Notes: a model not told the origin generated them from the sequence alone. A stretch of DNA of 5,988 nt from Archaeoglobus sp. (GCA_003978865.1 QNXS01000014.1:1-5988), one strand, 5' to 3'. Shown: positions 1 to 5,735, counted from the first letter of the stretch. Numbers and translations are program-made.

Positions 1-307
1 TGAGGTAGTCCCTCAGTTTTATCCCCTCCTTGGGATTCACTCCTTCCTGTCTCAGAACTTTAACCCAGTCTTTCCAAGCGTTTGGTAAAGCTACTATTGC
101 TATTAAAACTATGAAAGCGAATACCACAAAGGCGTAAGACGTTTCGTTGAGGTAGAGTAGAATAAGCAAAAGAAGAATCAAAAGGCTGAGAAGGGGAGCA
201 ATCAGAGACGTTTTGTATTTTATATATCTCCTCAGATTCCAGACCGTCAAAGCCGTGAAAATTGCCATGCACACAAGAAGAAGGGTTAAAGGAATTTCCT
301 CGGTCAT
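1..307 (-). CDS. Hypothetical multi-pass membrane protein (partial, runs off left edge)
   Basis: I do not recognise this protein. The frame starts at ATG (307-305) and stays open for 102 codons to the window edge, so the C-terminus is missing. The N-terminus is MTEEIPLTLLLVCMAIF. Three hydrophobic stretches, at about residues 6-24, 35-53 and 58-75, look like membrane helices. A basic loop (RRYIKYK, 26-32) separates the first two, and an amphipathic, charged segment (WKDWVKVLRQEGVNPKEG, about 78-95) follows the third. The start is well supported by an AAAGGAGTGA ribosome site about 5 bases upstream, which overlaps the stop of the Yip1-like gene; the gap between the two genes is only 13 bases. 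They are therefore probably co-transcribed and may act together in the membrane. A different minus-strand frame is open here for 70 codons, but it has no ribosome site and no coherent protein character. Function is unknown. Confidence 0.75.
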   Translation of the reverse strand, partial: MTEEIPLTLLLVCMAIFTALTVWNLRRYIKYKTSLIAPLLSLLILLLLILLYLNETSYAFVVFAFIVLIAIVALPNAWKDWVKVLRQEGVNPKEGIKLRDYL

Positions 308-309
308 AT

Positions 310-322
310 CTATCACTCCTTT
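310..322 (-). promoter_or_regulatory. Ribosome binding site of the left-edge membrane protein
   Basis: On the minus strand the bases TAAAGGAGTGA run from the stop codon of the Yip1-like gene into the gap. GGAGTGA is complementary to the 3' end of archaeal 16S rRNA and lies about 5 bases before the ATG at 307. It decides this start against the competing 70-codon frame and suggests translational linkage to the upstream gene. Confidence 0.7.
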
Positions 323-806
323 AAGCTACAACTCCTATTACCTTCAAAAGCTTTGCAACTATGAACGTGGTGATGAGCATTACAACAATAACGCTGCAGA
401 ACGCTCTCCACGTTGAGAATCTGTTGGATTCTCTAACAGCTATCACGCTTAGCGCAAGGCTCCACAACATTAAAGCGAGTGCTATCAAACCAAGAGCTAT
501 AGCAGGCGTAAATATGTAAGTCATTATATACATCGCCTGCTCATGTGATATCTGTCCCTTTGTGTTTTTAAGTAGGGCTTTGATACCCTCTGGAATCGAT
601 GCTAAGGAGAGATAGCCCAGTATGGGAAGGAATATCAGCGGAAATCGTGCGTATCCTATCGCAGACAACAAGCCGATGAATTTCGCATTTCCTTTCAAAG
701 CTTTGCCGATGAAATAGAGCAAAACTACCGAACTTTTCTCCTTCGATTTCGGATTTTCCTCTTCTTCCCTAAAAAAGAGCAAAAACTCTTCGACTTCATT
801 AACCAT
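321..806 (-). CDS. Yip1-like integral membrane protein, short form
   Basis: A 161-residue membrane protein. After a charged N-terminus (residues 1-25, very rich in Glu and Lys) there is a short hydrophobic stretch (27-34), then GNAKFIGLLSAIGYARFPLIF (39-59 region) leading into a helix at about 53-71. Further helices lie at about 98-124 and 136-157. The order 'GYxxxPL', then W..A....AVRESNRFSTWRAF (115-136), then a last helix resembles the C-terminal part of the Yip1 domain family, whose archaeal members are common and functionally obscure. Full Yip1 proteins usually have about five helices, so one or two N-terminal helices seem absent. Either this is a naturally short form or the 5' end has been lost. 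The ATG at 806 has AAAGGAG only 2 bases upstream, which is tight. The gene probably forms an operon with the membrane gene 13 bases downstream. The family call rests on pattern recognition alone. Confidence 0.65.
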   Translation of the reverse strand: MVNEVEEFLLFFREEEENPKSKEKSSVVLLYFIGKALKGNAKFIGLLSAIGYARFPLIFLPILGYLSLASIPEGIKALLKNTKGQISHEQAMYIMTYIFTPAIALGLIALALMLWSLALSVIAVRESNRFSTWRAFCSVIVVMLITTFIVAKLLKVIGVVA

Positions 807-825
807 CGCTCCTTTGTCATTCCAG

Positions 826-906
826 CTTTTATACGGTTATACTGTTATACTTTTATTACTCAAAAATAATAATTTAATTTAATTATTTAACTTATCTATA
901 TATAAA
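826..906 (-). promoter_or_regulatory. Promoter region of the Yip1-like/membrane protein operon
   Basis: Reading the minus strand, TTTATATA at 906-899 matches the archaeal TATA consensus exactly. It would place transcription start near 876, giving a leader of about 70 bases that contains the ribosome site. A second candidate, TATAAAAG at 833-826, would start transcription almost at the ATG and so exclude the ribosome site from the mRNA. A third, weaker AT-rich box lies near 846-858. Which box is used cannot be decided from sequence; the distal one fits the presence of a Shine-Dalgarno sequence better. Confidence 0.45.
836..851. repeat. Perfect tandem 8-mer (GTTATACT x2)
   Basis: GTTATACT occurs at 836-843 and again at 844-851, directly abutting. 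It lies between the candidate TATA boxes upstream of the Yip1-like gene. It could be an operator half-site pair or simply slippage in AT-rich DNA. Confidence 0.5.
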
Positions 907-1046
907 GTTAATTAGATTTAGTCCACAGATTGTATTATTGATCGCATGTGAAAATCTGACAAATATTTCCATAGCGATTACTGTTGATATAATCATAGCA
1001 GGAACGGGCTTTAAAATACCATACGAAATCATTAGATTTAGCAGGT

Positions 1047-1058
1047 AAAAAAGAGAAA
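1047..1058 (-). terminator. Poly-T transcription terminator after the aminotransferase gene
   Basis: On the minus strand TTTCTCTTTTTT begins 12 bases after the aminotransferase stop codon. There is no obvious hairpin. T-rich tracts of this kind are the usual intrinsic termination signal in Euryarchaeota. It would end the regulator-aminotransferase transcript. Confidence 0.5.
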
Positions 1059-1070
1059 CAACTAAGATAG

Positions 1071-2225
1071 CTAAAGGCTTTCCACAAACTCAACAATTCT
1101 ATCAACTGCCTCTCTGAGTTTATCCATTCCAACAGCGTATGCACATCTTATATATCCTTCTCCACAGTCTCCAAAGGCACTTCCGGGAACGACTGCAACC
1201 TTTCTCTCAAAAAGTAATTTTTTGGCGAATTCTTCACTGCTTAAACCCGTTTCTGCTATTAATGGGAATGCATAGAATGCTCCATCAGGTTTTCTTACTT
1301 CAAGGACTTTTTTTATTCTCTTGACGAAAAAGTTTCTTCTTCTAAGGTATTCTGCTTTCATTTCTTCCAGATCGTTCTGCCCGTTCTTAAGTGCCTCCAT
1401 AGCCCCGATTTGAGATGTTACCGGAGCACACAGCATGCAGTACTGGTGAATTTTTAACATAGCGTCGAATATATCTTCAGGAGCTATTGCATAACCAACT
1501 CTAAATCCTGTCATTGAATAAGCTTTTGAGAAGCCGTTAAGTACAACAGTTCTGTCAAACATACCGTTAAGTGATGCTACGGACTCATGTTTGAACGAGT
1601 AACTAAGTTCCGCATATATTTCATCTGAAATGATTATTGCATCTTTCTCAACAGCGAAATCTGCTATCTCTTCAAGGACAGACTTTGTATAACTTACACC
1701 AGTTGGATTATTTGGATAGTTTACGATTACTGCTTTGATTCTGATATCATTTTCCTCAGCTTTATTTGCTAAACTTATCATTTCCTCGTAAGTCGGAATG
1801 AAGTCTGGTGTTGTTGGATAGCTAATGGCAACACCCCCAGTGACTACTGTAAGAGGCATATACGAAACATAACAGGGTTCCGGTATTAACACACCCTCCC
1901 CCGGGTTCAAGATAGCCCTCAATGCTATATCTACAGCCTCACTAACACCCGTTGTTATCATAACATTTTCCGGACTGCACTTGACTCCAAATTTTGCGTA
2001 ATACTTTGCTATACACTCTCTTAGCTCGTATATACCGTAATTGGAAGTGTAGGAAGTTATACCTTTTTCAAGAGAGTAAATCATTTCTTCCCTTATTCTC
2101 CAAGGAACAGGAAAATCTGGCTCTCCAACACCAAGACTGATTATGTCTTCCCTGCCTATTATCAGCTCAAAAAACTTTCTTATTCCGGATGGCTTAAGTG
2201 ATGCAACTCTCTCGGAGACCCTCAT
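1071..2225 (-). CDS. Class I PLP-dependent aminotransferase (AspC-like)
   Basis: A 384-residue fold-type I aminotransferase that transfers an amino group between an amino acid and a 2-oxoacid in the cytosol. From the chosen ATG the landmarks are: LGVGEPDF (31-38); Y-rich SYTSNYG (58-64) of the substrate region; the phosphate-binding TTGVSEAV (91-98); NNPTG (172-176); D201 and Y204 of SDEIYAEL, which contact the PLP pyridine nitrogen and ring hydroxyl; the Schiff-base lysine K234 in GFSKAYSMTGFRVGY; and R360 in YIRCAYA, which should hold the substrate carboxylate. Length is normal for archaeal members. An in-frame TTG at 2237 would add four residues, but a GGAG sequence touches it directly; GGAG sits 12 bases before the ATG at 2225, and the N-terminus MRVSERVASLKPSGIRKF is what the family usually has. 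The gene starts 29 bases after the Lrp-type regulator and is probably co-transcribed with it. The substrate (aspartate, aromatic or branched-chain amino acids) cannot be settled from sequence. Confidence 0.93.
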   Translation of the reverse strand: MRVSERVASLKPSGIRKFFELIIGREDIISLGVGEPDFPVPWRIREEMIYSLEKGITSYTSNYGIYELRECIAKYYAKFGVKCSPENVMITTGVSEAVDIALRAILNPGEGVLIPEPCYVSYMPLTVVTGGVAISYPTTPDFIPTYEEMISLANKAEENDIRIKAVIVNYPNNPTGVSYTKSVLEEIADFAVEKDAIIISDEIYAELSYSFKHESVASLNGMFDRTVVLNGFSKAYSMTGFRVGYAIAPEDIFDAMLKIHQYCMLCAPVTSQIGAMEALKNGQNDLEEMKAEYLRRRNFFVKRIKKVLEVRKPDGAFYAFPLIAETGLSSEEFAKKLLFERKVAVVPGSAFGDCGEGYIRCAYAVGMDKLREAVDRIVEFVESL

Positions 2226-2254
2226 ACAGCATACCAACTCCTGCTAAAGGTGGC

Positions 2255-2746
2255 TTAAGGTGTTATGGCAAGCCTTCGATCCTCCTCTTCCTTGAACAGC
2301 AGTACTCCCTCTTCTTTATATGTTCTCAAGACGAAGTGAGTTACAGTTGTGAGTACCTCCGGAATTGTTGATATTTTTTCTGCTACAAAGAATGATACGT
2401 CCTTTAAACTCTTTCCCTTAACAACTACCTGAAAATCGTAGTCCCCACTTATTAGTCTAACTGCATGGACTTCTGGATATTTTGCAATCCTTTTTGCTAT
2501 ATCATCGTAGCTTTTCTCCCTTGTAAGAGTTACCCTTATATCTATTACTGCATAAACTGCTTCCTCTCCAAGCTTTTCCCAGTTTATTAGTGTTTTATAT
2601 TTCAAAATTATCCCATTTTCTTCAGCCTTTTTTACGATCTCTCTGATATCCTCCTCGCTTAAGCCAACCATTTCAGCTATTTCTTTATTGCTCAATCTCG
2701 CATTGTTCTCAAGCAGTTTCAGTACCTCTTGAGCTTTTTTGTCCAT
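2255..2746 (-). CDS. Lrp/AsnC family transcriptional regulator
   Basis: A 163-residue DNA-binding regulator. The N-terminal winged helix-turn-helix spans residues 4-50 (AQEVLKLLENNARLSNKEIA, then MVGLSEEDIREIVKKAEENG). A linker strand follows, then the RAM ligand-binding and dimerisation domain at about 63-142, with the GDYDFQVVV motif (101-109) that frames the amino-acid-binding cleft in this family. The C-terminus carries an acidic tail (EEGVLLFKEEED). The ATG at 2746 was chosen because the HTH then begins at the usual place and a TATA box lies 25 bases upstream; the frame is open to a TTG right after the etfA stop, but the added 21 residues are basic, Phe-rich and unlike the family. No ribosome site precedes the ATG, so the mRNA is probably leaderless. 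Regulators of this family often sense amino acids. Its pairing with an aminotransferase suggests control of that gene and of itself; control of the etf operon is only a possibility. Confidence 0.9.
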   Translation of the reverse strand: MDKKAQEVLKLLENNARLSNKEIAEMVGLSEEDIREIVKKAEENGIILKYKTLINWEKLGEEAVYAVIDIRVTLTREKSYDDIAKRIAKYPEVHAVRLISGDYDFQVVVKGKSLKDVSFFVAEKISTIPEVLTTVTHFVLRTYKEEGVLLFKEEEDRRLAITP

Positions 2747-2759
2747 AAAAAAGAAAAAG
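2747..2759 (-). terminator. T-rich tract, possible terminator of the etf operon
   Basis: On the minus strand CTTTTTCTTTTTT directly precedes the ATG of the regulator and lies about 50 bases after the etfA stop. It has the form of an archaeal T-tract terminator. Because it also lies between the regulator's TATA box and start codon, it would act on transcripts arriving from etfA without being part of the regulator's own mRNA, if that mRNA is leaderless. Confidence 0.4.
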
Positions 2760-2766
2760 CGATTCG

Positions 2767-2784
2767 GTTTATAACCCTTTTTTC
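2767..2784 (-). promoter_or_regulatory. TATA box and BRE of the regulator-aminotransferase operon
   Basis: On the minus strand the purine run GAAAAAAGGG (2784-2775) resembles a TFB-recognition element and is followed at once by TTATAAAC (2774-2767). The box is centred about 25 bases before the ATG at 2746, so transcription should begin at or within a base or two of the start codon. GATTCG and CGAATC (2806-2801 and 2766-2761 on the minus strand) flank the box as a 6-base inverted repeat, a possible but weak operator for autoregulation. Confidence 0.6.
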
Positions 2785-2809
2785 TTCCTGTTCTGATCAG
2801 CGAATCCAA

Positions 2810-3727
2810 CTACTTTTCTCTGATCTCCCTAATCTTATCTATCAAAACCGGAAGCAGTTCTGTAACATCCGCTATAGCCCCAAAACGGGAAATTCTGAAT
2901 ATTGGAGCTGATTTATCTGTGTTTACAGCTATTACGTTCTTTGCCTTGATGCCCTCAGTGTGTTCTGTAGCTCCGCTAATTCCGAGAGCAATGTAAAGCT
3001 TTCCTGTAACAGTTTTACCGCTTTTTCCAACCTGTCTTGTTTTCGGTAGCCACCCCTGATCCACTATAGGTCTCGATCCGGCAACAACTCCGTCAAGCAA
3101 GTTTGCCAGCTTTTCGGCAAGTTCTATGTTCGCTTCATCACCTATACCTCTTCCAACCGAAACAACAACATCAGCTTTTGAGATGTCAACGTCTTCCACC
3201 TCAGGTTTTATATACCTCAGAAATTCCACGTCATCTATGTCAAAATACTTCAATTCAAGTTCTTCAACACTTGCTTTTCCCATACCCTCTCCAGCATCAT
3301 AACTTCCGGCATTTATAACTACAATTGCTGGAAGCCTGAGTTTTAGTACAACTACAACTTTCCCGCCGTATGCCATACTTCTAACTTCAACTTCCTTCAA
3401 ATTCTTGCTTGATTTTACATTATAGACTCTCGTAGCAATTGGAAAATTTGTAGATAGCTGAGAGGACAAATCAACGCCAATTGATGTATTTCCGAAAACT
3501 ATCAGATCAGGTTTTTCCAGTTCTATTACTCTTTCCACTATTTTATAGTAAACTGGATTGGGTTCACCAGCATTGACCTTTATTACTCTTCCATCTATTG
3601 AGCTTACATCTGCATCACTCATAATCAAAGTTACATAATCTCCAAGTTTTTTTGCACACGAAACGAGTTCGTAAGTTATGTTTTGAACTTCCCCATTTAC
3701 TGTCTCTCCAACAACGAGCACTTTCAT
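2810..3727 (-). CDS. etfA: Electron transfer flavoprotein alpha subunit
   Basis: The FAD-carrying alpha subunit of a heterodimeric electron-transfer flavoprotein, 305 residues. The N-terminal alpha/beta domain (about 1-180) includes PDLIVFGNTSIGVDLSSQLS (73-92), typical of the family. The C-terminal FAD domain (about 185-305) is strongly conserved: VVSVGRGIG (188-196), the SRP at 218-220, D223 and W226 of VDQGWLP, RQVGKSGKTV (231-240), the signature GISGATEHTEGI (249-260), and VNTDKSAPIF (268-277). There is no N-terminal ferredoxin extension as found in some clostridial EtfA proteins. The start at ATG 3727 has AAGGTGA 7 or so bases upstream. It follows etfB by 46 bases. Etf normally takes electrons from acyl-CoA or other dehydrogenases; in some systems it bifurcates. 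No dehydrogenase is in the window, so the donor is unknown. Confidence 0.96.
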   Translation of the reverse strand: MKVLVVGETVNGEVQNITYELVSCAKKLGDYVTLIMSDADVSSIDGRVIKVNAGEPNPVYYKIVERVIELEKPDLIVFGNTSIGVDLSSQLSTNFPIATRVYNVKSSKNLKEVEVRSMAYGGKVVVVLKLRLPAIVVINAGSYDAGEGMGKASVEELELKYFDIDDVEFLRYIKPEVEDVDISKADVVVSVGRGIGDEANIELAEKLANLLDGVVAGSRPIVDQGWLPKTRQVGKSGKTVTGKLYIALGISGATEHTEGIKAKNVIAVNTDKSAPIFRISRFGAIADVTELLPVLIDKIREIREK

Positions 3728-3732
3728 AATCT

Positions 3733-3741
3733 ACTCACCTT
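3733..3741 (-). promoter_or_regulatory. Ribosome binding site of etfA
   Basis: AAGGTGAGT on the minus strand ends 5 bases before the etfA ATG, with the GGTGA core about 7 bases away. The rest of the 46-base etfB-etfA spacer is a purine-rich leader with no hairpin or promoter that I can see, which fits a single transcript. Confidence 0.65.
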
Positions 3742-3773
3742 TCTTCATTCCCTTTCTTTTTTCTTTATCAGCT

Positions 3774-4529
3774 TTAAATAACGGAAATATCTCTTAATAC
3801 CTCAACAATTCTATCGGCTACTTCTTCTACATCCCCCTCTAACATTAGTACATCTGGTTCTGGAGGTGTTTCGTATCTAACCAGCTCTACACCACTAATT
3901 TTTGGTACTTCAAGCTCGACCTCCTCTATTTCAGCTCTTTTCATAGCCTGTCTTAACTTTGTGAATGGGACGAAGCTTAACGGCCTCTCAGCTGAAAGAA
4001 CTCCAACTACTGCTGGAAGCGGAAGTCTGTATTCAGCCGAAATCCCCCCTTCAAGCTCCTTCTTGACGTACAATTTTTCATTCAAATTTAATTCAACAGC
4101 CCCTCCAATGTATGGCAGGTTTAGAAATCTTGCAAGAGCGCCTCCAAGACTGCCAGCAAAAGAATCTATGGCCTGAACGCCTGTAAGTATCAGACTGTAT
4201 CCTCTGTCATTCAAAAAATCTGCAAGTGCCTTTGCAATCTCCACCCTGCTGAACGTCTGTCTGTTTAAGATGACCTTGTAAAGTTTGTCAGCACCCTTTG
4301 CAGCAGCAAATCCAAGTCCCTCATCAATTTCATCCGCGCTGTCAGGATCAGCAATTCCAACCACATCCAAAGTTACATCTTTAAGTTTTTCTTTCAGCAC
4401 GATTGCCTCTTCAATTGCGTGTTCATCTCTTTCGTTTGGTATATATTGAAAGGGTACAACCTCATTTTCACTTATTTCAAGCTCTTCGACCAAATCTGGA
4501 ACGAGCCTTAGCAGAACACAGACCTTCAT
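3774..4529 (-). CDS. etfB: Electron transfer flavoprotein beta subunit
   Basis: The beta subunit of the Etf, 251 residues, partner of the EtfA just downstream. Family landmarks: MKVCVLLRLVPD (1-12), PNERDEHAIEEAIVLKE (31-47), GFAAAKGADKLYKV (73-86), LILTGVQAIDS (113-123), LARFLNLPYIGGAVEL (132-147), and the LPAVVGVLSAERPLSFVPFT stretch (171-190) before the C-terminal arm at about 200-251 that packs on EtfA. Most EtfB proteins carry a nucleotide (AMP, or a second FAD in bifurcating forms) held in part by a loop of DGDTAQVGP type after 'GxQAID'; here the corresponding residues are SFAGSLGG (123-130), so ordinary ligands are replaced and the bound nucleotide is uncertain. The start at ATG 4529 has AAGGTGG about 5 bases upstream. 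It follows the HdrD-like gene by 27 bases. EtfB identity is secure; whether the protein bifurcates is not. Confidence 0.93.
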   Translation of the reverse strand: MKVCVLLRLVPDLVEELEISENEVVPFQYIPNERDEHAIEEAIVLKEKLKDVTLDVVGIADPDSADEIDEGLGFAAAKGADKLYKVILNRQTFSRVEIAKALADFLNDRGYSLILTGVQAIDSFAGSLGGALARFLNLPYIGGAVELNLNEKLYVKKELEGGISAEYRLPLPAVVGVLSAERPLSFVPFTKLRQAMKRAEIEEVELEVPKISGVELVRYETPPEPDVLMLEGDVEEVADRIVEVLRDISVI

Positions 4530-4532
4530 ACA

Positions 4533-4540
4533 ACCACCTT
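4533..4540 (-). promoter_or_regulatory. Ribosome binding site of etfB within a near-duplicated start
   Basis: AAGGTGGT on the minus strand ends 3 bases before the etfB ATG. It is embedded in a 14-base unit starting at an upstream ATG (4543-4541) that nearly repeats the first 14 bases of etfB (11 of 14 match). The upstream ATG opens a five-codon frame (MKVVV) whose TGA overlaps the etfB ATG. Confidence 0.55.
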
Positions 4541-4556
4541 CATAAACTTTCGTACT

Positions 4557-5735
4557 TCATCCTTCTATGGCATTAAGAACAAGCTCGGATATGTCCATAA
4601 TCTCAAGTTTTCCTTCAAGATCGGTAACTTTTAGAGCATCTTCAAACATCGGAACATCAAGGGGGCATGCAGTTACAAGTATATCAGCTCCAACAGAAAA
4701 AGCTTCTTTTACCCTGCTCTCTGCCGGTCTATATTTTACTCTCTCTTTGATGACAGAATCAAGCCAGATACCGCTTCCCCCTCCACAGCAGAGAGCGTTC
4801 TCTCGGTTTCTTTTCATCTCAACAAACTTCAGTTTTGGAATTGACCTAATTACTTCTCTCGGTTCTTCATATATGCCATTTCTTCTCCCCACATAACACG
4901 AATCGTGGTAAGTCACAGTGTAATCAAGACTGTTAAACATCTCCTTCAATCTCTCCAAGTTTTTATGGAGAAACTGTGTGTGGTGAAGCACTTCCTTACC
5001 GAATCCAAACTTTGTATACTCCCTTATTAGTGCATTGTATGCATGAGCATCGTGAGTAACTATCTTACTGAAACTGTACTTGCTGAATGTTCTGATGTTT
5101 TTCTCTGCAAGTTCTTCAAAAAGTCCGAATTCACCGTTAAGTCTTGCAAGGTCACCTATGCATCTCTCCTCATTTCCAAGAATGGCAAAATCCGTTCCGA
5201 TCATATGCATTATCTTTGCAAGGGATTTTGTTATTTTTCTACATCTACTGTGGTATGCACCGTAGCAACCTGTCAAAAACATCACTTCCGCACTCTTCTT
5301 TTTTGCCATTAATGGTACTTCAAATTCAACTTCCTTTGTCCAGTCATCCCTTTTTCTCGGAGATTTTTTGAATGGATTCCCGTATCTCGCTATACTAATC
5401 AGGGCTGAAGCAAGCTCTTCTGGTGGATTTCCTTGAAGGAGTGATAGTTCCCTAAGTGCAGGTATTACCGCATCAGTTATTGGCACCCTACTTGGACATC
5501 TGAGACTACAGGTGAAGCATGAGGAACATAACCAGTGAGAAAAACTTTCAATTACTTCATTGACGATTCCGGCTCTTATAGCAAGTACCATTCTTCTTGG
5601 AGTGAAAACAGTACCGGTACTGTAAGGGCATGAGCCTCCGCAAACACCACACTGAATGCATTGAAAGAACTTTTCATAATCTGGAACTTCTTCCATTCTT
5701 TTGAACAAATTCTCAAGCATTTCCTCAATTTCCAA
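4557..5735 (-). CDS. HdrD-like iron-sulfur protein (HdrC-type ferredoxin domain plus two CCG domains)
   Basis: A soluble 392-residue protein with the HdrC-HdrB fusion layout of HdrD and of Etf-linked Fe-S oxidoreductases. Residues 20-85 hold two CxxCxxCxxxC sets (C26, C29, C32, C36 and C70, C73, C76, C80) for two cubane [4Fe-4S] clusters. The first CCG domain (about 150-260) keeps C157 (TGCYGAYHS) and C192 (EERCIGD), but the expected second Cys of the pair is Ile and the later CxxC reads DAHA (229-232). The second (about 270-370) keeps C279 (HDSCYVG), C316-C317 (LCCGGGSG) and C357 (TACPLD), with Asp at the last ligand position. There are no membrane helices. The start is TTG 5735: GGAGGTGA ends 5 bases before it. 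An in-frame TTG at 5789 lacks a site, and ATG 5720 has only a GAGG that is too close. The gene overlaps the preceding MvhD-domain gene by 11 bases and lies 27 bases before etfB. It probably relays electrons between the Etf and the Qmo/Hdr-like flavoprotein; true CoM-CoB disulfide reduction is unlikely. Confidence 0.88.
   Translation of the reverse strand: MEIEEMLENLFKRMEEVPDYEKFFQCIQCGVCGGSCPYSTGTVFTPRRMVLAIRAGIVNEVIESFSHWLCSSCFTCSLRCPSRVPITDAVIPALRELSLLQGNPPEELASALISIARYGNPFKKSPRKRDDWTKEVEFEVPLMAKKKSAEVMFLTGCYGAYHSRCRKITKSLAKIMHMIGTDFAILGNEERCIGDLARLNGEFGLFEELAEKNIRTFSKYSFSKIVTHDAHAYNALIREYTKFGFGKEVLHHTQFLHKNLERLKEMFNSLDYTVTYHDSCYVGRRNGIYEEPREVIRSIPKLKFVEMKRNRENALCCGGGSGIWLDSVIKERVKYRPAESRVKEAFSVGADILVTACPLDVPMFEDALKVTDLEGKLEIMDISELVLNAIEG

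Larger units (their letters stand above)
807..1070. other. AT-rich intergenic region with a short hydrophobic minus-strand frame
   Basis: This 264-base gap lies between the aminotransferase stop and the Yip1-like start. The part from about 841 to 920 is almost pure A/T and carries the promoter candidates. On the minus strand a frame from ATG 1032 to TAA 892 encodes 46 residues beginning MISYGILKPVPAMIISTVIA. The same frame is open upstream to 1089 and reads hydrophobic there too (AILVVSLFYLLNL). There is no ribosome site before the ATG, so I do not call it a gene. ATTAGATTTAG occurs twice, at 911-921 and 1031-1041. I see no RNA gene and no plausible plus-strand gene. Confidence 0.5.

Noticed and set aside
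60..272. A 70-codon minus-strand frame near the left edge
   Set aside because: It overlaps the hydrophobic frame that starts at 307 with a strong ribosome site. Its Ser/Phe/Asn-rich translation has no family character, and its ATG has no ribosome site.
911..1041. ATTAGATTTAG repeated at 911-921 and 1031-1041, considered as flanks of a mobile element
   Set aside because: Eleven bases in AT-rich DNA with no terminal inverted repeats and no transposase between them; chance is a sufficient explanation.
935..1144. A 69-codon minus-strand frame crossing the aminotransferase stop
   Set aside because: It begins inside the aminotransferase in another frame, has no ribosome site at its start, and its translation is not protein-like.
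2793..2800. CTGATCAG palindrome upstream of the regulator
   Set aside because: It is only 8 bases, does not extend, and lies farther upstream than the TATA box and BRE; too little to call an operator.
2747..2809. N-terminal extension of the Lrp-type regulator to a TTG at 2809
   Set aside because: The extra 21 residues come from the promoter and T-tract region, have no homology character, and the TATA box predicts transcription start at the downstream ATG.
4567..4896. A 109-codon plus-strand frame opposite the HdrD-like gene
   Set aside because: It is antisense to a clearly conserved iron-sulfur domain, with Ser/Thr/Pro-rich translation typical of the opposite strand of coding DNA. The other plus-strand frames at 213-416, 1139-1324, 2729-2911, 3103-3318, 3961-4176 and 5043-5371 were dropped for the same reason.
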